A stretch of 64,000 bases of DNA, taken from NCBI GenBank assembly GCA_001931875.2, contig MSJH02000745.1, positions 122,556 through 186,555 on the forward strand, read 5' to 3'. This document shows, piece by piece, positions 12,507 to 24,668 of this stretch (positions are counted from its first letter, which is position 1; every line of letters starts with the position of its first letter). Source of the DNA: Byssochlamys sp. IMV 00236. Taxonomy: Eukaryota; Ascomycota; Eurotiomycetes; Eurotiales; Thermoascaceae. The translations under genes and the position numbers were made by a program. The notes beneath the pieces were generated by a model, which worked only from the letters and a program-made list of their open reading frames with translations, did not search any database and had not been told where the DNA came from.

Positions 12507-14537
12507 TCAGCGACGATACACATTGTAACTTTGATCCGCTTCTCGCCCTCGATCCCTCGAGGTTGGACTTCGACTACGCCTTCGCGCAGAGTAGTCGCGG
12601 TCGGCATCTCTCCTGTCACGCCACTCGGCCTCTGATCTCAGACTATCGACGTCCCGGGACCGGGATCGATCGCGTGTACCATCATACCTCGGAACATAAG
12701 AGTCTACCCGGCTGTCGGGACGTCCGCTAGCATGACCTTGCGGCAGCGGTCGATCCCGTCTTCCACTCCATCCCTGATGAGCTGAAGCTGATACCGGCGG
12801 CTTAGGAGGTAGCCTGTCCCTATGCCAAGCAGGAAGGTGTTGGTGGCCATCGTCAAACCCTTGCTTTGCTTGGCCCTCAGAAGGGCGCGCGTCACCAGGA
12901 CGTCGCTGAGGAGCATTGGCATAACTCGGTCGCGCTGCTCCAGGTATCCGACCGCCTCTGTTTTCATTAGGGGGTCGCCCCGCGGATTTCATGGCCCATT
13001 CAGGATTCGAGCCTATTCCAGCTGACCCTCCTGCAGGTGCTGGTGGTGGGCCCGCGCGTTGTCCGCGGAACTTTCTGCGGTCAAGCTCGTGGGAATCTTC
13101 GAATTGAGGCAGTTCGCCTGGCTTGGCTGGGAGTGGTGGTGTTTCAAAGTAAGGATGCTTGAGGGCGTCTATAGCATTTATCCTCTTGCGCCAATCGAGC
13201 TTCAGGAGTTCTGTAAGCAGAGAGATAGCCACGGGCCCTTGGCTGGGAGTAACGATTAGATCCAGTAATACAGAAAGCCAACGGAAGGGAGTGACAGTAA
13301 GACACCTACTCCTTGAAAACCTGAGCGAGATTGCCAGGCTTCGACCCAAAGTTCTTTACCCCTTCGCATCCTGGCAACGAACTCCAGCCAGGCATGTTCT
13401 CTTCGGTAGGTGTGCCCACCAGGTTGAAAATTAAGTGTGCTTGATTAAGATCGCTGTTGCCAGCAAGTATGGGTTTTCTTTTGAACATCTCGCCGAAGAC
13501 ACACCTAGAACGTGTGAGAGTCAATTCAAGAGGAAGGTATATGGGGACACTCATACCCGACACCCCACATGTCAATAGCGGTGGTGTATCGACGAAGTTG
13601 GAGGAGAAGTTCGGGAGGTCTATACCACCGCGTGACCACAAGCGTCGTGTAATCCCTTTTGGCCTCACCTCCGCCTTTTCCGGGCTGCGGTGGTGGCTCA
13701 TCATAAGGCCGAGCAAGCCCAAAATCTGCTATCTGAAGGATGCCTTTATTGCTAATGAGGAGATTTGCCGCTTGAATCAAATTAGTCAAATGGCTCTCAC
13801 GATCTCAGCGGACTTCAAACCTTTCATGTCTCGGTGTAAGATGCGACTCTGTAATGCCGTCAGCCGTGTTAGTGGTCCTGAATGTCTGATATATTACCTC
13901 ATGCAGATATCGAAGCCCTTCTAGGAGCTGTAGCATGTAGCATTTTATTTGAGGTTCACTAAAATGAACCTTAGGGTTCTCTAGCAAGCCTGACAGATCA
14001 TGTTCCATATAAGGCGTGACCATATACATGCTCGGCTTTTTCCGACCCTCGCCTAACGCAGTGTTAACACCAGAGTCTTTTTTTTTTTCCTGATGACGAT
14101 CACTCACCCTTGGGCCTTTCGACAACCATCTCTTGCAGCTGAAGTATGTTTGGATGCGAGAGCATTTTGAGCAGCTTTATTTCACGGAGGGCAGTAATAG
14201 GAAACTAGAAAAGAAAGCGGAATGGGTCAACGGATGTTTCTTTTCGACATTCCTGAGGAGGATCTTACCCCATCCTTTTCATTATGCATCAATATTTTCT
14301 TCAAGGCGAAGATCGCGCCCTTCCGTTTGGACCTCGCTTTGTAAACTTCACTATAGCGACACATCAGTTTCAAGCATGTAGACCGCATAAATGACTGACT
14401 TACCCAAAAGTACCTTCACCCAGTTTCCCCAAGAACTCAAATTCGCGTATACTTGAACAACCGTGGAACCGAGGGCGACCGTCGCTTCCCTTCTCCAGTG
14501 GGACTCTGGCAGATGGCGATCCTACTGATAGAGCCAT
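12507..14537 (-). CDS. bur1: Cyclin-dependent kinase Bur1 (Cdk9 type)
   Basis: Kinase of the BUR complex; with cyclin Bur2 it phosphorylates RNA polymerase II and Spt5 to support elongation in the nucleus. Eight exons (14537-14404, 14350-14269, 14204-14108, 14052-13898, 13848-13821, 13770-13557, 13504-13310, 13242-12507) give 546 residues. Seen in order: the glycine loop LGEGTFGEVYKA, catalytic HRD (D163), DFG (181-183), T-loop with [14 protein letters not shown], and CDK features [11 protein letters not shown] and [19 protein letters not shown]. The last 200 residues are disordered, rich in Pro, Arg, Asp and Ser-Arg, ending [15 protein letters not shown].., as in other Bur1 kinases. The HRD motif sits in a 28-nt exon between introns of 49 and 50 nt. 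One donor is the unusual GTTTGA. The cyclin partner is not in this window. Confidence 0.94.
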
Positions 14538-15957
14538 CGTAGCTATCTGGTGTTGAATAGATTTTGCTGTCCGTAACCCATATATAAAAGGGGCGCGAGT
14601 CTGTGACTGGCAGCGCTATTGAAGCGAGACCAAGAGAATGCGAAGTACCGGTGGAGTGGCAGGGCGACAGAATGTAGCTTTATGGCGGCGAGGAGATAAT
14701 TTGGCTGTCTGCGACATCAAACCGGCAATATCAGTATAGTTCTCGAGGAATCGATGAGCCGGACATACAGAGAGAAATCGATGTATTCCCGTATCCCAGG
14801 GTATTCACAATCCGACGACCTTGTCGTCTCGCGCCCGCGCTCAGCTTTTCTTATGTGCCGTGTGAAATACAGATGATGAACACCAAGACAAGCACCGTCA
14901 AGCACTCCTAGGATCCCGAATAGTTATCCAAGAATGATACCGCCCGCATGTTAGTGGCCGCCGTCTGGTTGTTCGTCGCTCGCGGATTGTGTCGATAGGT
15001 TTTGTCGGCTACTGCATTTGTATCGGATTTGGTTATCTTTCACTAGGCCCGCAGTATTGTGATCGGTAGGGCGGTTTGGAGACGTTGCGACGGTTGATCT
15101 TGGGATCTCGATTGCGCCCTTCCATTCTAGATAGGCCCAGAGCTTGATTCCGAGCAGATCGCTTACTAAGCGCGCAAGTTGTTGCCGTCGCTTCGAGCTT
15201 CACGACCATCAATAAGACAGGAATCTAGAGAGGAGCATAGTATTGTGGTCATCTCATGAGCATTCGAGAAATCATTTCTTGGATTATCATCTGTTTTATA
15301 CACATCAAGCTTAGGATTAGCAAAGATGTTAACCCAGCGAATTACTGTGTCTATCCCCGTCGACAATACCTCTCAACGAGACGTAGGCGCAACTAATTTT
15401 GAATCAATTCCTAGTCTGAGATTATACTACTACATACATTTTCAAATAAAATACTGAACGATTAGCATGGGCAGCTTGGCTTTTCGCATCATAAACTCCT
15501 ACGAAGTTCCGGCCTGTACGATAAAGATCCGCCACTAATGAAGTTAACCAATAACGCGTTCTATAATTGCACTGACTGGCACCCGCAGATCTCAACATGA
15601 GCGTTTGGTACATAATACCCTTCTCTTCTTGTTTCGGTCTAAAGAAACGCAATCAGTAGCTAAATTCCTACATTTAATTCAGTAATCCATTTCGAATAAC
15701 CGTAGCAAGCCGACATTAGACTATCCGGTAAATGGTCATCCAGCACAATCCAGTAGATACATATGGTCACGTGATTTGTATTCGCCGGATAGCGTCTAAC
15801 CTCAAGTCCAGACAAAGTCCGGCACTGACTGATCCTCCGAACATCGCGATCTTGCGTTATCTCTCAGGTACAATTGATAGCCGACAGGTATGCCAAAGCA
15901 CTGAGGATTGTTTACTGTCTGTTTGCGCTTGTGCTAACTTCCCGGTGATTCACAGTC
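14538..15957. other. Divergent intergenic region, bur1 / small mitochondrial protein
   Basis: About 1.4 kb, AT-moderate, with no open frame I can relate to a family. It holds two promoters. A likely leader intron of the downstream gene is at 15888-15955 (GTATGC ... GCTAAC ... CAG), ending two bases before that gene's ATG. Confidence 0.5.
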
Positions 15958-16179
15958 ATGGCTGGCAAGCACCCGATCCACGTCCACCCCCCGCGACCTT
16001 TCTATCGCTTTGCCGCGACCGCGCTAGGAGCGAGCATGTGGTTCTTCGTACGTGTGAACAAGTTTCTGTGGAGTGATATGAACTGGGTCGCTAACGATAT
16101 CTGGGGCTGATAGTTGTTCTACCGAGCTAAGCAGGACGGCCCTGCATTGATGGGTTGGAAGCACCCGTGGGATCACTGA
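15958..16179 (+). CDS. Small mitochondrial inner-membrane protein, probable NDUFB2/AGGG-like complex I subunit
   Basis: Two exons (15958-16047, 16114-16179) encode just 51 residues: a His/Pro-rich start MAGKHPIHVHPPRPFYRFAA, one hydrophobic segment (ALGASMWFFLFY), then RAKQDGPALMGWKHPWDH. Fungal proteins with this layout are annotated as small accessory subunits of mitochondrial NADH:ubiquinone oxidoreductase. The WxHPW(D/E)H ending and MWFF membrane segment are what I rely on. The intron carries a GCTAAC branch and TAG acceptor, and the coding phase is preserved. A leader intron seems to end at 15955. No cleavable presequence is visible, as is common for such subunits. The exact subunit name is an inference; a non-complex-I inner-membrane protein cannot be excluded. 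Confidence 0.7.
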
Positions 16180-16591
16180 TGGGCTACGACTGCATTCGAG
16201 AGCGTCCCAGTGAAATTACATGCGAGCAGAAGAAGTGCAGGAGAATCTTTTTATGGCCGTCCTGTATATTTATTACTACAATCGATTTGTCTCCGGCTTA
16301 TGAGGCCCTATTTCCCGAAGATCGAGGCACATAGATATTGTCAAACACCACATAAAACATGAAAGCGCAATATCTATTCTTCTGATGACGATAATATCTT
16401 ACATATAGCACAAATGATTTCTGATATGTGAGCTCATACTATTTTGCACACCGCTGGGGCGGCCTCCCTATGGAGAATGACCACACCACCACTGAGGCCG
16501 CTTCCCGTGACCATCGCCTTTTCAACTTCTGCTGTTTTCTGTGACATCCTGCAATCCGATAAGGTAGATGCCCACTCAATCCCCTAGCGCC
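16180..16591. other. Convergent 3' region before ypk9
   Basis: About 410 bp between facing stop codons; 3' UTRs only, no gene seen. Confidence 0.5.
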
Positions 16592-19500
16592 TCAAGTTTG
16601 CATTTGCTCCAACACTACCTTGTATTGGCGTCGGGGCTTCCGGTAGTTTGGACGCAGGCGAAGATATACACGCCACAGACCCTGTGCAAGAGCAGGGAAA
16701 ATCCGTTTCTCCGCTATCCAGGAGAGGAGAAATTGGCCTATGGCCAGTGCCAGGATACATCCTTTAAACTTCAATGACATAAAGGTCAGCTGCATTATGT
16801 CTGTCAGCCACTCTGCGTGGCCAAACAACATGTACGCTGATACGAGAGCATCTATAGTGACCGTCAAGAGGAAGGGAACTAATCTGTGTTAGTGAATGCC
16901 CTATATAGTCCAGAGGAAGTACAAACCGTTTGAGATGATTGGCTGTCTGAAAGGCGGGCCAACGCTGAGGACCACGCTCGTAAGGATGTATTGAAAGCAT
17001 GACAAAAGGAAGAGTGCCGTGTCTTCCGAGTTCTCGATACTAGGACTGTCTTTGCCAATCTTCGGGGGTATAAACCTGCGGGCTTTGATGAGCCTATGGA
17101 AGAGTGATTCCAAGGAGTAGAGATATACCATGGCTGCGATTGAACGGCTTTGAATATTGCGAATTGAGCCAAAACACAAATGACGATTTGGCCGAGAAGA
17201 GGTGTGAGAACCTTTCGAGAGACTAGGTCGGCTGTCGGACGTTTACGAGATAATGTCGGGTAAGGCCCCGTCCAACCCACTTTCAAAAGACATCAATATT
17301 CACAAACGCGAAAGTGATAGTAAAATAAATGGTGTGAACCACTTACTGAAAACTGCAATGGGTAAAATGAGGACGAGATCAATGAAAAGAAACTAGAGTC
17401 ACCAAGTAAGCAAGCGGCTGCTTTTCTTCGGAAACAGTATGGACGTACCTGGAAATCTCCGAGATTGGAAGCCGACGTATATAGAAAGCTGACCGAGGTG
17501 AATTGGATAGCTGAATAAAGACTCATGTACTTAAAGCAACTGAAACTCGTCACCAGAGCGGCGCGACCCTCCCTTGAGATAGTCAACACACATGCCCAGC
17601 TGGACGCAGGGGGACACTTACTTTATGACCTTGGGGACACAGGATATATCAAACACCCGGCTTGTGAATGGCGCAGCCACAGATGCCTCAGCATCAGAAA
17701 GTGAAATTCCGACATCTGCTGCCTTTAGTGCACCGCAATCATTGGCCCCGTCACCACAGAACCCGCAAGTATAGTCAAGAGACTGAAGTTTTTCGACAAG
17801 TTCGTGCTTTTCATCCGGAGACATCCGAGCAAAAACTTGTCCGCGCACCAAAACCTGGACGATCTTAGCATCGCAGGAAACTTGTTCAGATTTTGCAAGG
17901 GATGACATACTCTTTTCAAGAGTTCTTCGCTCCCGAAGTCAACTAGCCATCTGAATACATCACCACTAACCGCGACGCAATACTTGTCCGTGCTACGATC
18001 AACATAGGGCACCGATGAGTCGACGGGTGTCGCAGGCTGCAACAGGTCAGAGGACGCCAGAAACTGCGGGCTAGGAATCGTACCATAAGAGTGTGCCCAT
18101 CAAGCGTAAACGAGGGATCGTCTATGCTTTCCCAGCCGAGAGAAGCTTGGGCATCAAGGCCGTCACCTGTAACCGTTGTCAGCTATAATTGTACAGCAAC
18201 ATGTATGGGATCTAACCTTCAATGAAGCGAGGAATATAACATCGCGTATCCGGATCTATCAGACGACATTCGCGAGCAACACTGACCGCAGTGAGAATAT
18301 TATCTCCTGTGCACATTACGTTGCGGATGTTTGCCTGTTTGAGCTCAGAGATGACAGCGGCCGTGTTTGATTTTAGTTTGTTCTCGAAAACAATGAACCC
18401 AAGAAACTCCAGGCCAGACTCAGCATCGGAACGGGACATCTTTTGCACTTTCATCCAGCTTAGCTTGCGTTCATATTTTGCGGCACAAGCGATCACGCGG
18501 TAACCCCTGTGGGTGTAGCCGCTCAAGACCTCATCGAAGTCACAGGGGACTGTGTCAGGAGTTAGCGATATTTGGAATACCACGATAGTTGTTTGCACTA
18601 ACTAGTTTCCGGTATGCATATATCTCTCATACACTCCGGGGCTCCCTTTACAAAGACGCTTACACCAGAGTCCCCGAACTGCCTCACAATGACGCTTGTT
18701 CGGCGAAGATGGGAGACGAATTCGAAAGAGCGTAGGACGCCAAGCTCCAATGGTGTCTACCCGACCAGCTCGTTAGCATTATTCATGATCAGACCCTTGT
18801 AACCGCGTAGCGTAAGTAGCAACAGAAAGGGTTCCAACCTCATTTGTTTCCACACCGTCGTACCCAGCAGGTGGCTTAGCAATAGATGGAGTTATAGTCT
18901 CATCATATCCGCCATCCTCCTGGCTACGGCGAGCGTTTCCGCCTTCTTCATATGACCAGCCAGTAAATTCAAACATTTTGACATCAAGAGGATCTCCCAG
19001 AAGCTCGTCATCCACAACTCTGAGTGAATGACAAGTTGCCATCGTGTATATAATCTGTTTCCGTTTATGGTAGTCAACTTCCGTGTCACGCTGGTTTCGA
19101 GACGATGGGTATATCTGGGAGGGACTGCACAAAATCTCGGTGAAGCTAAAAACGGGTCAGGCTAAGTCAACCAAGAGACTGTCATGGAAGAGAGCAAACC
19201 TGGACTTTGACGTAACTGCACGGACGCCTAAGACGTCTAGTCCATCTTCTGTCAATGTTCCTGTTTTGTCAAAACAGACGACATCAAGCTTTCCTCCCAC
19301 GTTTACTCTGCGAGGAGTGAGAATCAGTTCGGCACGTGTATCCAAGGAAACAGTACTGACCTTTGAGGGCTTATACAGAATATCGACTGTTTTTTAAGGC
19401 GTGAAAGTGCAAAATTTGTCCCGATGGTCAATGTCGCAGGCAGAGCAGGTGGTACGACTATAGTAATCAAGTCGAGGGCCCTAATGATGATCACACGCCA

Positions 19501-21656
19501 TGAGAGCTGCCATACATTAGCAGGAACATAAGCTGCTGGCCTATACCACTTACACCTAGTCGAATGAAATTGACAAAGGATGCGATGAATCCTAGTACAG
19601 CGATGAGGCCCATGACAGCAATATAGCGGAAGGAGTCCCTGTAAAATTTGAAACCTGAAGGCTTGGGGAAGAGCATAGAGCGAACTAGAGCTCCTTTCGT
19701 AGTGGAGAAACCCGTCCTTATAACAATAGCCAGTGCAACTGCGTCGTCATCACTGCCCTGCGGTCTGCGGGCTCGGACAATTCTGGTGCCGCAAAAAAGA
19801 AAATGTTTAGCCACAACTGGATGGATGGAAGTGGCGTTCAAATCAAAATACTCCAGAGCATCATCGGTGACCGGACTCTTTGAAACAGGAACAGATTCGC
19901 CTAGACTTCGGTTTAGTCACAGAAGTGTCAATGGCAGCAGAGTCCGCACCTGTAAGCATGCTTTCATTTATTATACAATCCCCAGATAGCAATAGGCAGT
20001 CACATGGGACCTCGGTGAGCGAAGGATCTGAAACTTCGAAGACATCTCCCGGAACTAGATCTCCAGATGACACCGATCTCCCTAAGTCACAACAAATCGG
20101 TCAGAACAGGCCAATAATGACAAGCACTGCTAGCTTCGGTGGAGTCTTACAGAAGCCATTTCGCAGCACACGGACGTCGCACTCGAAGTGAGAGATCTCT
20201 CTCAGACGGTTCATGGTCTCCAAGGGAGTCAGCGAGGAATTCTTAGTTGATAATAGTTATCGATAGATTCTCACCGATCGTGTCTCCAATATAGTCGCAC
20301 CGATACTGAATATTGAGACAATGAAAATACAGGCTGCGTAGTAGTAGTATTCATCCAAAGACCAGAGAATGAGACTAGCAATTTGAAAAACATAAAATGG
20401 ATGGAAAGCCTGTGGGGTTAGAGCCGTCTGAACGATGTGCTACGGGGAGAGCCCACTTACTTCGTCAACAAGGAGTTGAGCAACCGATTTCTCCTCGATG
20501 CCAATCAAGTTCTGGCCGAAAACTTGTTCCCTGCTATCCCGCTCATCGGCATCCAAGCCGTTTCGCATAACCTTTACGTTTGTCCATAAAGGATCTTTCC
20601 ATGACGTGACAAGGACAAATTTGTCCTCTAATGGATGGTAAAAGAATTGGAGATATCTGTAATCCAGAGACCGCAAGACCGACATGATCGGATCGTTGTC
20701 TTCCTCTAGTTCAGAAGTTGTGTGTAAAAGCTGCTGGGCTCCAAATACCGTGGAGAGAGGCCGTCCATATTGTGTCTTACGAACAGGAAGGACTGCAAGT
20801 CGGTTCCATTGATCCTAATATGAATTAGAAAGCAGTTATTTGGCAAGGGGGAGGGCGTGTTCTTCCAACCTCAATCGCCACCCATTGACATTCGCGTAGC
20901 TGGCTTGGTTTTCCTACCAACCGTAATCGTAACTTCGGCGCCCATCGGAAGACAAGATATGCGATGCCGAAGGTCAATATACACAGGATCAGATAGGCAG
21001 CATAGCCACTCATGCGGGTTGAAAAACCAGCAATCACAATTGTCAAGTCTTCGGTGACAAGGTAGACTTTTTGGCTAATCCTGCCACCCACTTTTTGTCC
21101 GCTGACATGGGACTTCACAGAGTCACGCCTGGAAAGCAACGGCTCCTCGATAGAATCTCTGGAGCGCAATGACCTCCTCGACTTGCTACTCGGTACGGGA
21201 AAATCCAATTGATGTTCAGTACCCTCCGCGAACTCGGGACTAATTCCGACTTCGTCTTCCACGGCTTCCTCATCTTCTGCGTGTTCAAAGGAATCGTCGT
21301 CTTCTCGCAGATAGCTAAAACTCACTACGGAACCATGTCGCATTCCTCGATGAGCAAATGAAGCAACGCTGGAAGGAATACTCTCGGACATGGGGCCAGA
21401 AAAGACCTAAGGTTCTCAGTCCGGTTTCTTCAATCAAGGCTAGAGCCAGGCCTCATGAGGCTTACCTCTTCCTGTGCCATTTCTACATCTGACACCACAC
21501 TCATGCTAAAGTAAAAAGCAGTTAGTTGACCGGGACTAGAATCGGGGCTATGTACTGGTACAACCTGCTCCTCATAGACTCCCTGCGATGTCTAGGACCA
21601 GAACCATTCGGCCTTACAGGCCGACGGTCCGCAGCCGGCGATTCAGAACCGTCCAT
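16592..21656 (-). CDS. ypk9: P5B-type ATPase Ypk9 (ATP13A2 family)
   Basis: Vacuolar/lysosomal P5B pump, a family that exports polyamines from the acidic compartment and protects against metals; human ATP13A2 is the disease-linked relative. Twenty introns are needed. Exons run 21656-21565, 21505-21466, 21406-20870, 20814-20461, 20409-20275, 20217-20151, 20081-19950, 19900-19554, 19506-19361, 19307-19200, 19145-18839, 18756-18603, 18549-18217, 18166-18084, 18036-17911, 17854-17622, 17572-17449, 17392-17347, 17279-17129, 17075-16927 and 16878-16592, giving 1316 residues in closed phase. Landmarks are an acidic/Ser-rich cytosolic N-terminus, [21 protein letters not shown], the P5B signature [13 protein letters not shown] (phosphorylated D630), KGAPECM, and [16 protein letters not shown] near 1021. 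The donor GAG|GTTGGA after residue ~755 is my least certain junction. P5A (Spf1) is excluded by the PPALP motif and the N-terminus. Confidence 0.93.
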
Positions 21657-23140
21657 TGTGTCGTATGCAGATCGGAATAAAGCGTCTTTAGTTATCTGGT
21701 AAACGAATCCACCTTATTTCGGGGTCATGGAGGGTCATTGAACCTCGGTTATGGCGGAAGGTGAGTCATGTTTGAAAAGATTCAACTAGGATGCGATGAA
21801 CTGATGAAGAGAGATCAATGAGGGTCTTCCGGGCGTGGACTGGGGCACGGAAGCTAGAAGCTAAGTAGAAGGAATGTGAGCAAGATGCGCTAACATCCAG
21901 GCTCATGAACTCACCATCGAATCCAGTTTGAATCTTGAAACGACGTTATCATGTGTGGAGAAGATCTTGACGGAAGGATGCAGAGCTGGGAACTTATCGA
22001 CACGTGATCAGTGGATGTTGTGAATTCCTCTCGAGAATCCTTCGCGATAACATGTGGTACAACAGTCCGTAGACAATCATCTATTTTTCTTTTCTTTTCA
22101 AGATCCTTGTGTCAATTACATCATCGACAGAGGCAATAAGATACCGAGATCTAGTCATTATAGAAAAGATCGATTTTTCTGACGGGTAAAAATAGCCGCT
22201 ATTGAGATAAGACAGTGATATCTCTTTCATCTTTATTTCTTAGAATATATTGATATATTCGACGTATTACGTTTCGTTCTGGTGTCCGTGACATGTACAT
22301 ATTATTTGCTGGGTCCGAATTAACAAGCTAAATTACAGCCCGTTGTTACTCACAAGGATTTCATCCATCACCAAGTCTTGTGCGCATAAGTGCGTAACTA
22401 GTTCGACCAGCCCTGAGAGGAGTGTGGTCATATAGTACATAACCATATACAAGTAGAATAATACTCTTATTTTCCTATCTATCTATTTTAGGACGCGTTA
22501 TTACTAGCTCACTACAGAAAGACGGGATCTTCCATGTATTCTATTAGAGTTTGACGTGAGAGATGGCGCGATTAAATCTATTATTCCTTCGCCCCGGGCC
22601 TTGTGTAAAGACAAAAACAAATAGTTACTAGCGTCTTGAGACGAGACTTGGCTATGTATGTACCTAGACTGCGTAAATTCTGCCAAGCAGAGTCGTGTTA
22701 CTTTCAGATTCTCCGATCATCTTTTTTTTTGTCGCCCAGCCTTATGATGTGTCGAGTTATATATATCCCTTGTCGCGTGGCTCTGGGTGACAGATTTGGT
22801 CCCTGGCTGACTCATGTAACTGATGGCGCAAGAGACAGTGATTTGGCGCACGCGAGAAAGAAATCTCAAGCTCACACACAGTCTATTATTCAAGACCATG
22901 TGGCAGTGTAGTGTGTAGTTAGTCGTAGCAGTATTAATTAGCGTTGGGAATTTGGAGTTCTCAACAGCCAACACGGCGACACGCCCGTCCCGCCAAGCCC
23001 CTCGCGCTAAGGATCCCACCAAGCCACCTCAAGTATTCCAGACCTCGAAAAACCAAGCGTATCAAAATCTTCCTCATCCCTCTCTTTTCCCTCCTACAAC
23101 CACTTCACAACCTCTGTCTATCCCGATCAGCACCGTTGCC
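21657..23140. other. Divergent intergenic region, ypk9 / nap1
   Basis: About 1.5 kb with two promoters. The stretch 22200-22500 is AT-rich. The 150 bases before nap1 are C/T/A-rich and carry an ATG-less frame continuous with nap1, so translation is taken to start at 23141. TGACTCA occurs at 22808-22814 and TGAGTCA at 21762-21768. No gene seen. Confidence 0.5.
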
Positions 23141-24668
23141 ATGTCGGAACCTATCAGAAACAAGAAAGCCAACTTCCCGGTTGCTCCGTAAGTACTCACT
23201 TGTCGCGCTACCCCTCTCTCGTTTGATCGAGTTACCTCATCTGTCTTGTCTGTCGCCTGGCGAAGGATGCCTGACCGCTGATTCGTGCCATTATCATAGA
23301 ACCCCTCAAAATACACCTGCCAACAATGCTCCTATCTCGTCTCATGCCCAGCAGCCTGGAGTTTCAAGTATCTCAGAAGGTAAAAATTCCCTCCCCTTAG
23401 TGGTCGTGACATTTGCCACCCTACCCTTGCTGACACCGATATATCAGAAAATCTCGATCATGCGGCCGCTGCCTCGATATTCGCACAGAACCCCGGACTT
23501 GTCTCCATGATCCAAGGTAGACTTGGTACCCTCGTGGGCCGTTCTTCAGGCTACATCGAGTCTCTCCCAACGCCTGTGCGCCGTCGGGTCGCAGGCCTCA
23601 AGGGTATCCAGAAGGAGCACGCCAAGCTTGAGGCGCAGTTCCAGGAGGAGGTTCTACAGCTCGAAAAGAAATATTTCACAAAGTTCACGCCTCTCTACCA
23701 GAGACGTGCTACTATCGTTAATGGAGCCGCGGAGCCTACTGAAGAGGAAATCGCTGCTGGCAAGGTTGACGAGGAGGAGGAAGAAGAAGAAACCAAGGCC
23801 GAGGAACCTAAGAAGGAGGAGACTGCCGCAACTTCAGTCGCCGGAATTCCCGAATTCTGGCTGTCTGCGATGAAGAACCAGATTTCGCTTGCTGAAATGA
23901 TCACCGATCGTGACGAGGAAGCACTTAAACATCTTGTCGATATCCGCATGGAATACCTGGACCGCCCTGGGTTCCGCCTCATCTTTGAGTTCTCTGAGAA
24001 CGAGTTCTTCACGAACAAGACTATCACGAAGACCTATTACTATCAAGAGGAGAGTGGTTATGGTGGCGACTTCATCTACGACCACGCGGAGGGAGACAAG
24101 ATTGACTGGAAGGCGGACAAGGATCTCACTGTTCGCATCGAGAGTAAGAAGCAGAGAAATAAGAGTAAGTCGACAGAACAACAGTCAAATGCTTTCGAGG
24201 TCCTAATAACAATCCCACAGGCACGAAACAGACTCGTGTTGTGAAGATCACTGTGCCCACCGCGTCTTTCTTCAACTTCTTCTCTCCCCCGAAGCCCCCG
24301 ACCGATGATGATGACACTGTCGCCACCGACATCGAAGAACGATTGGAACTGGATTACCAGCTCGGTGAAGATATCAAGGAGAAGCTCATCCCGCGGGCCA
24401 TCGACTGGTTCACGGGTGAGGCTCTGCAGTTCGAGGAGCTCGGCGATGAGCTCGACCAGGACGAATTCGACGGTGACGAGGACGACGAAGATGATGAAGA
24501 CGAGGACGATGAGGATGATCGGAGGTCAGACGGTGATATAGAAGATGAGTCTGAGGAAGAAGTAAGTCTGCTCTTATCTATTGTGCTCCATTGATTGCGG
24601 TGATTAATACGTGGTAGGATGGAACCTCTAAGCCCAAGAAGGAGGCGGCGGAATGCAAACAAAGCTGA
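23141..24668 (+). CDS. nap1: Nucleosome assembly protein Nap1 (histone H2A-H2B chaperone)
   Basis: Shuttling chaperone that escorts H2A-H2B and helps assemble nucleosomes. Exons 23141-23187, 23300-23379, 23448-24164, 24221-24561 and 24618-24668 encode 411 residues (yeast 417). The N-terminus is basic and short. The NAP domain starts near [19 protein letters not shown], continues through [29 protein letters not shown] and LTKTYYYQ-like sequence ([16 protein letters not shown]), and ends near [17 protein letters not shown]. Two acidic runs are present: an internal Glu run near residue 145 and a Glu/Asp tail. The last four residues are CKQS, a CaaX-type box. They are placed on a separate 51-nt exon, so the lipidation signal depends on the last intron being spliced. 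Very secure assignment. Confidence 0.97.

Noticed and set aside
22045..22210. GATA sites in the ypk9/nap1 promoter
   Set aside because: The number of HGATAR matches in this 1.5 kb is close to random expectation.
22952..23140. N-terminal extension of Nap1
   Set aside because: The frame is open upstream of 23141 but contains no ATG, and the extra residues are Pro/Thr-rich leader sequence unlike any Nap1.
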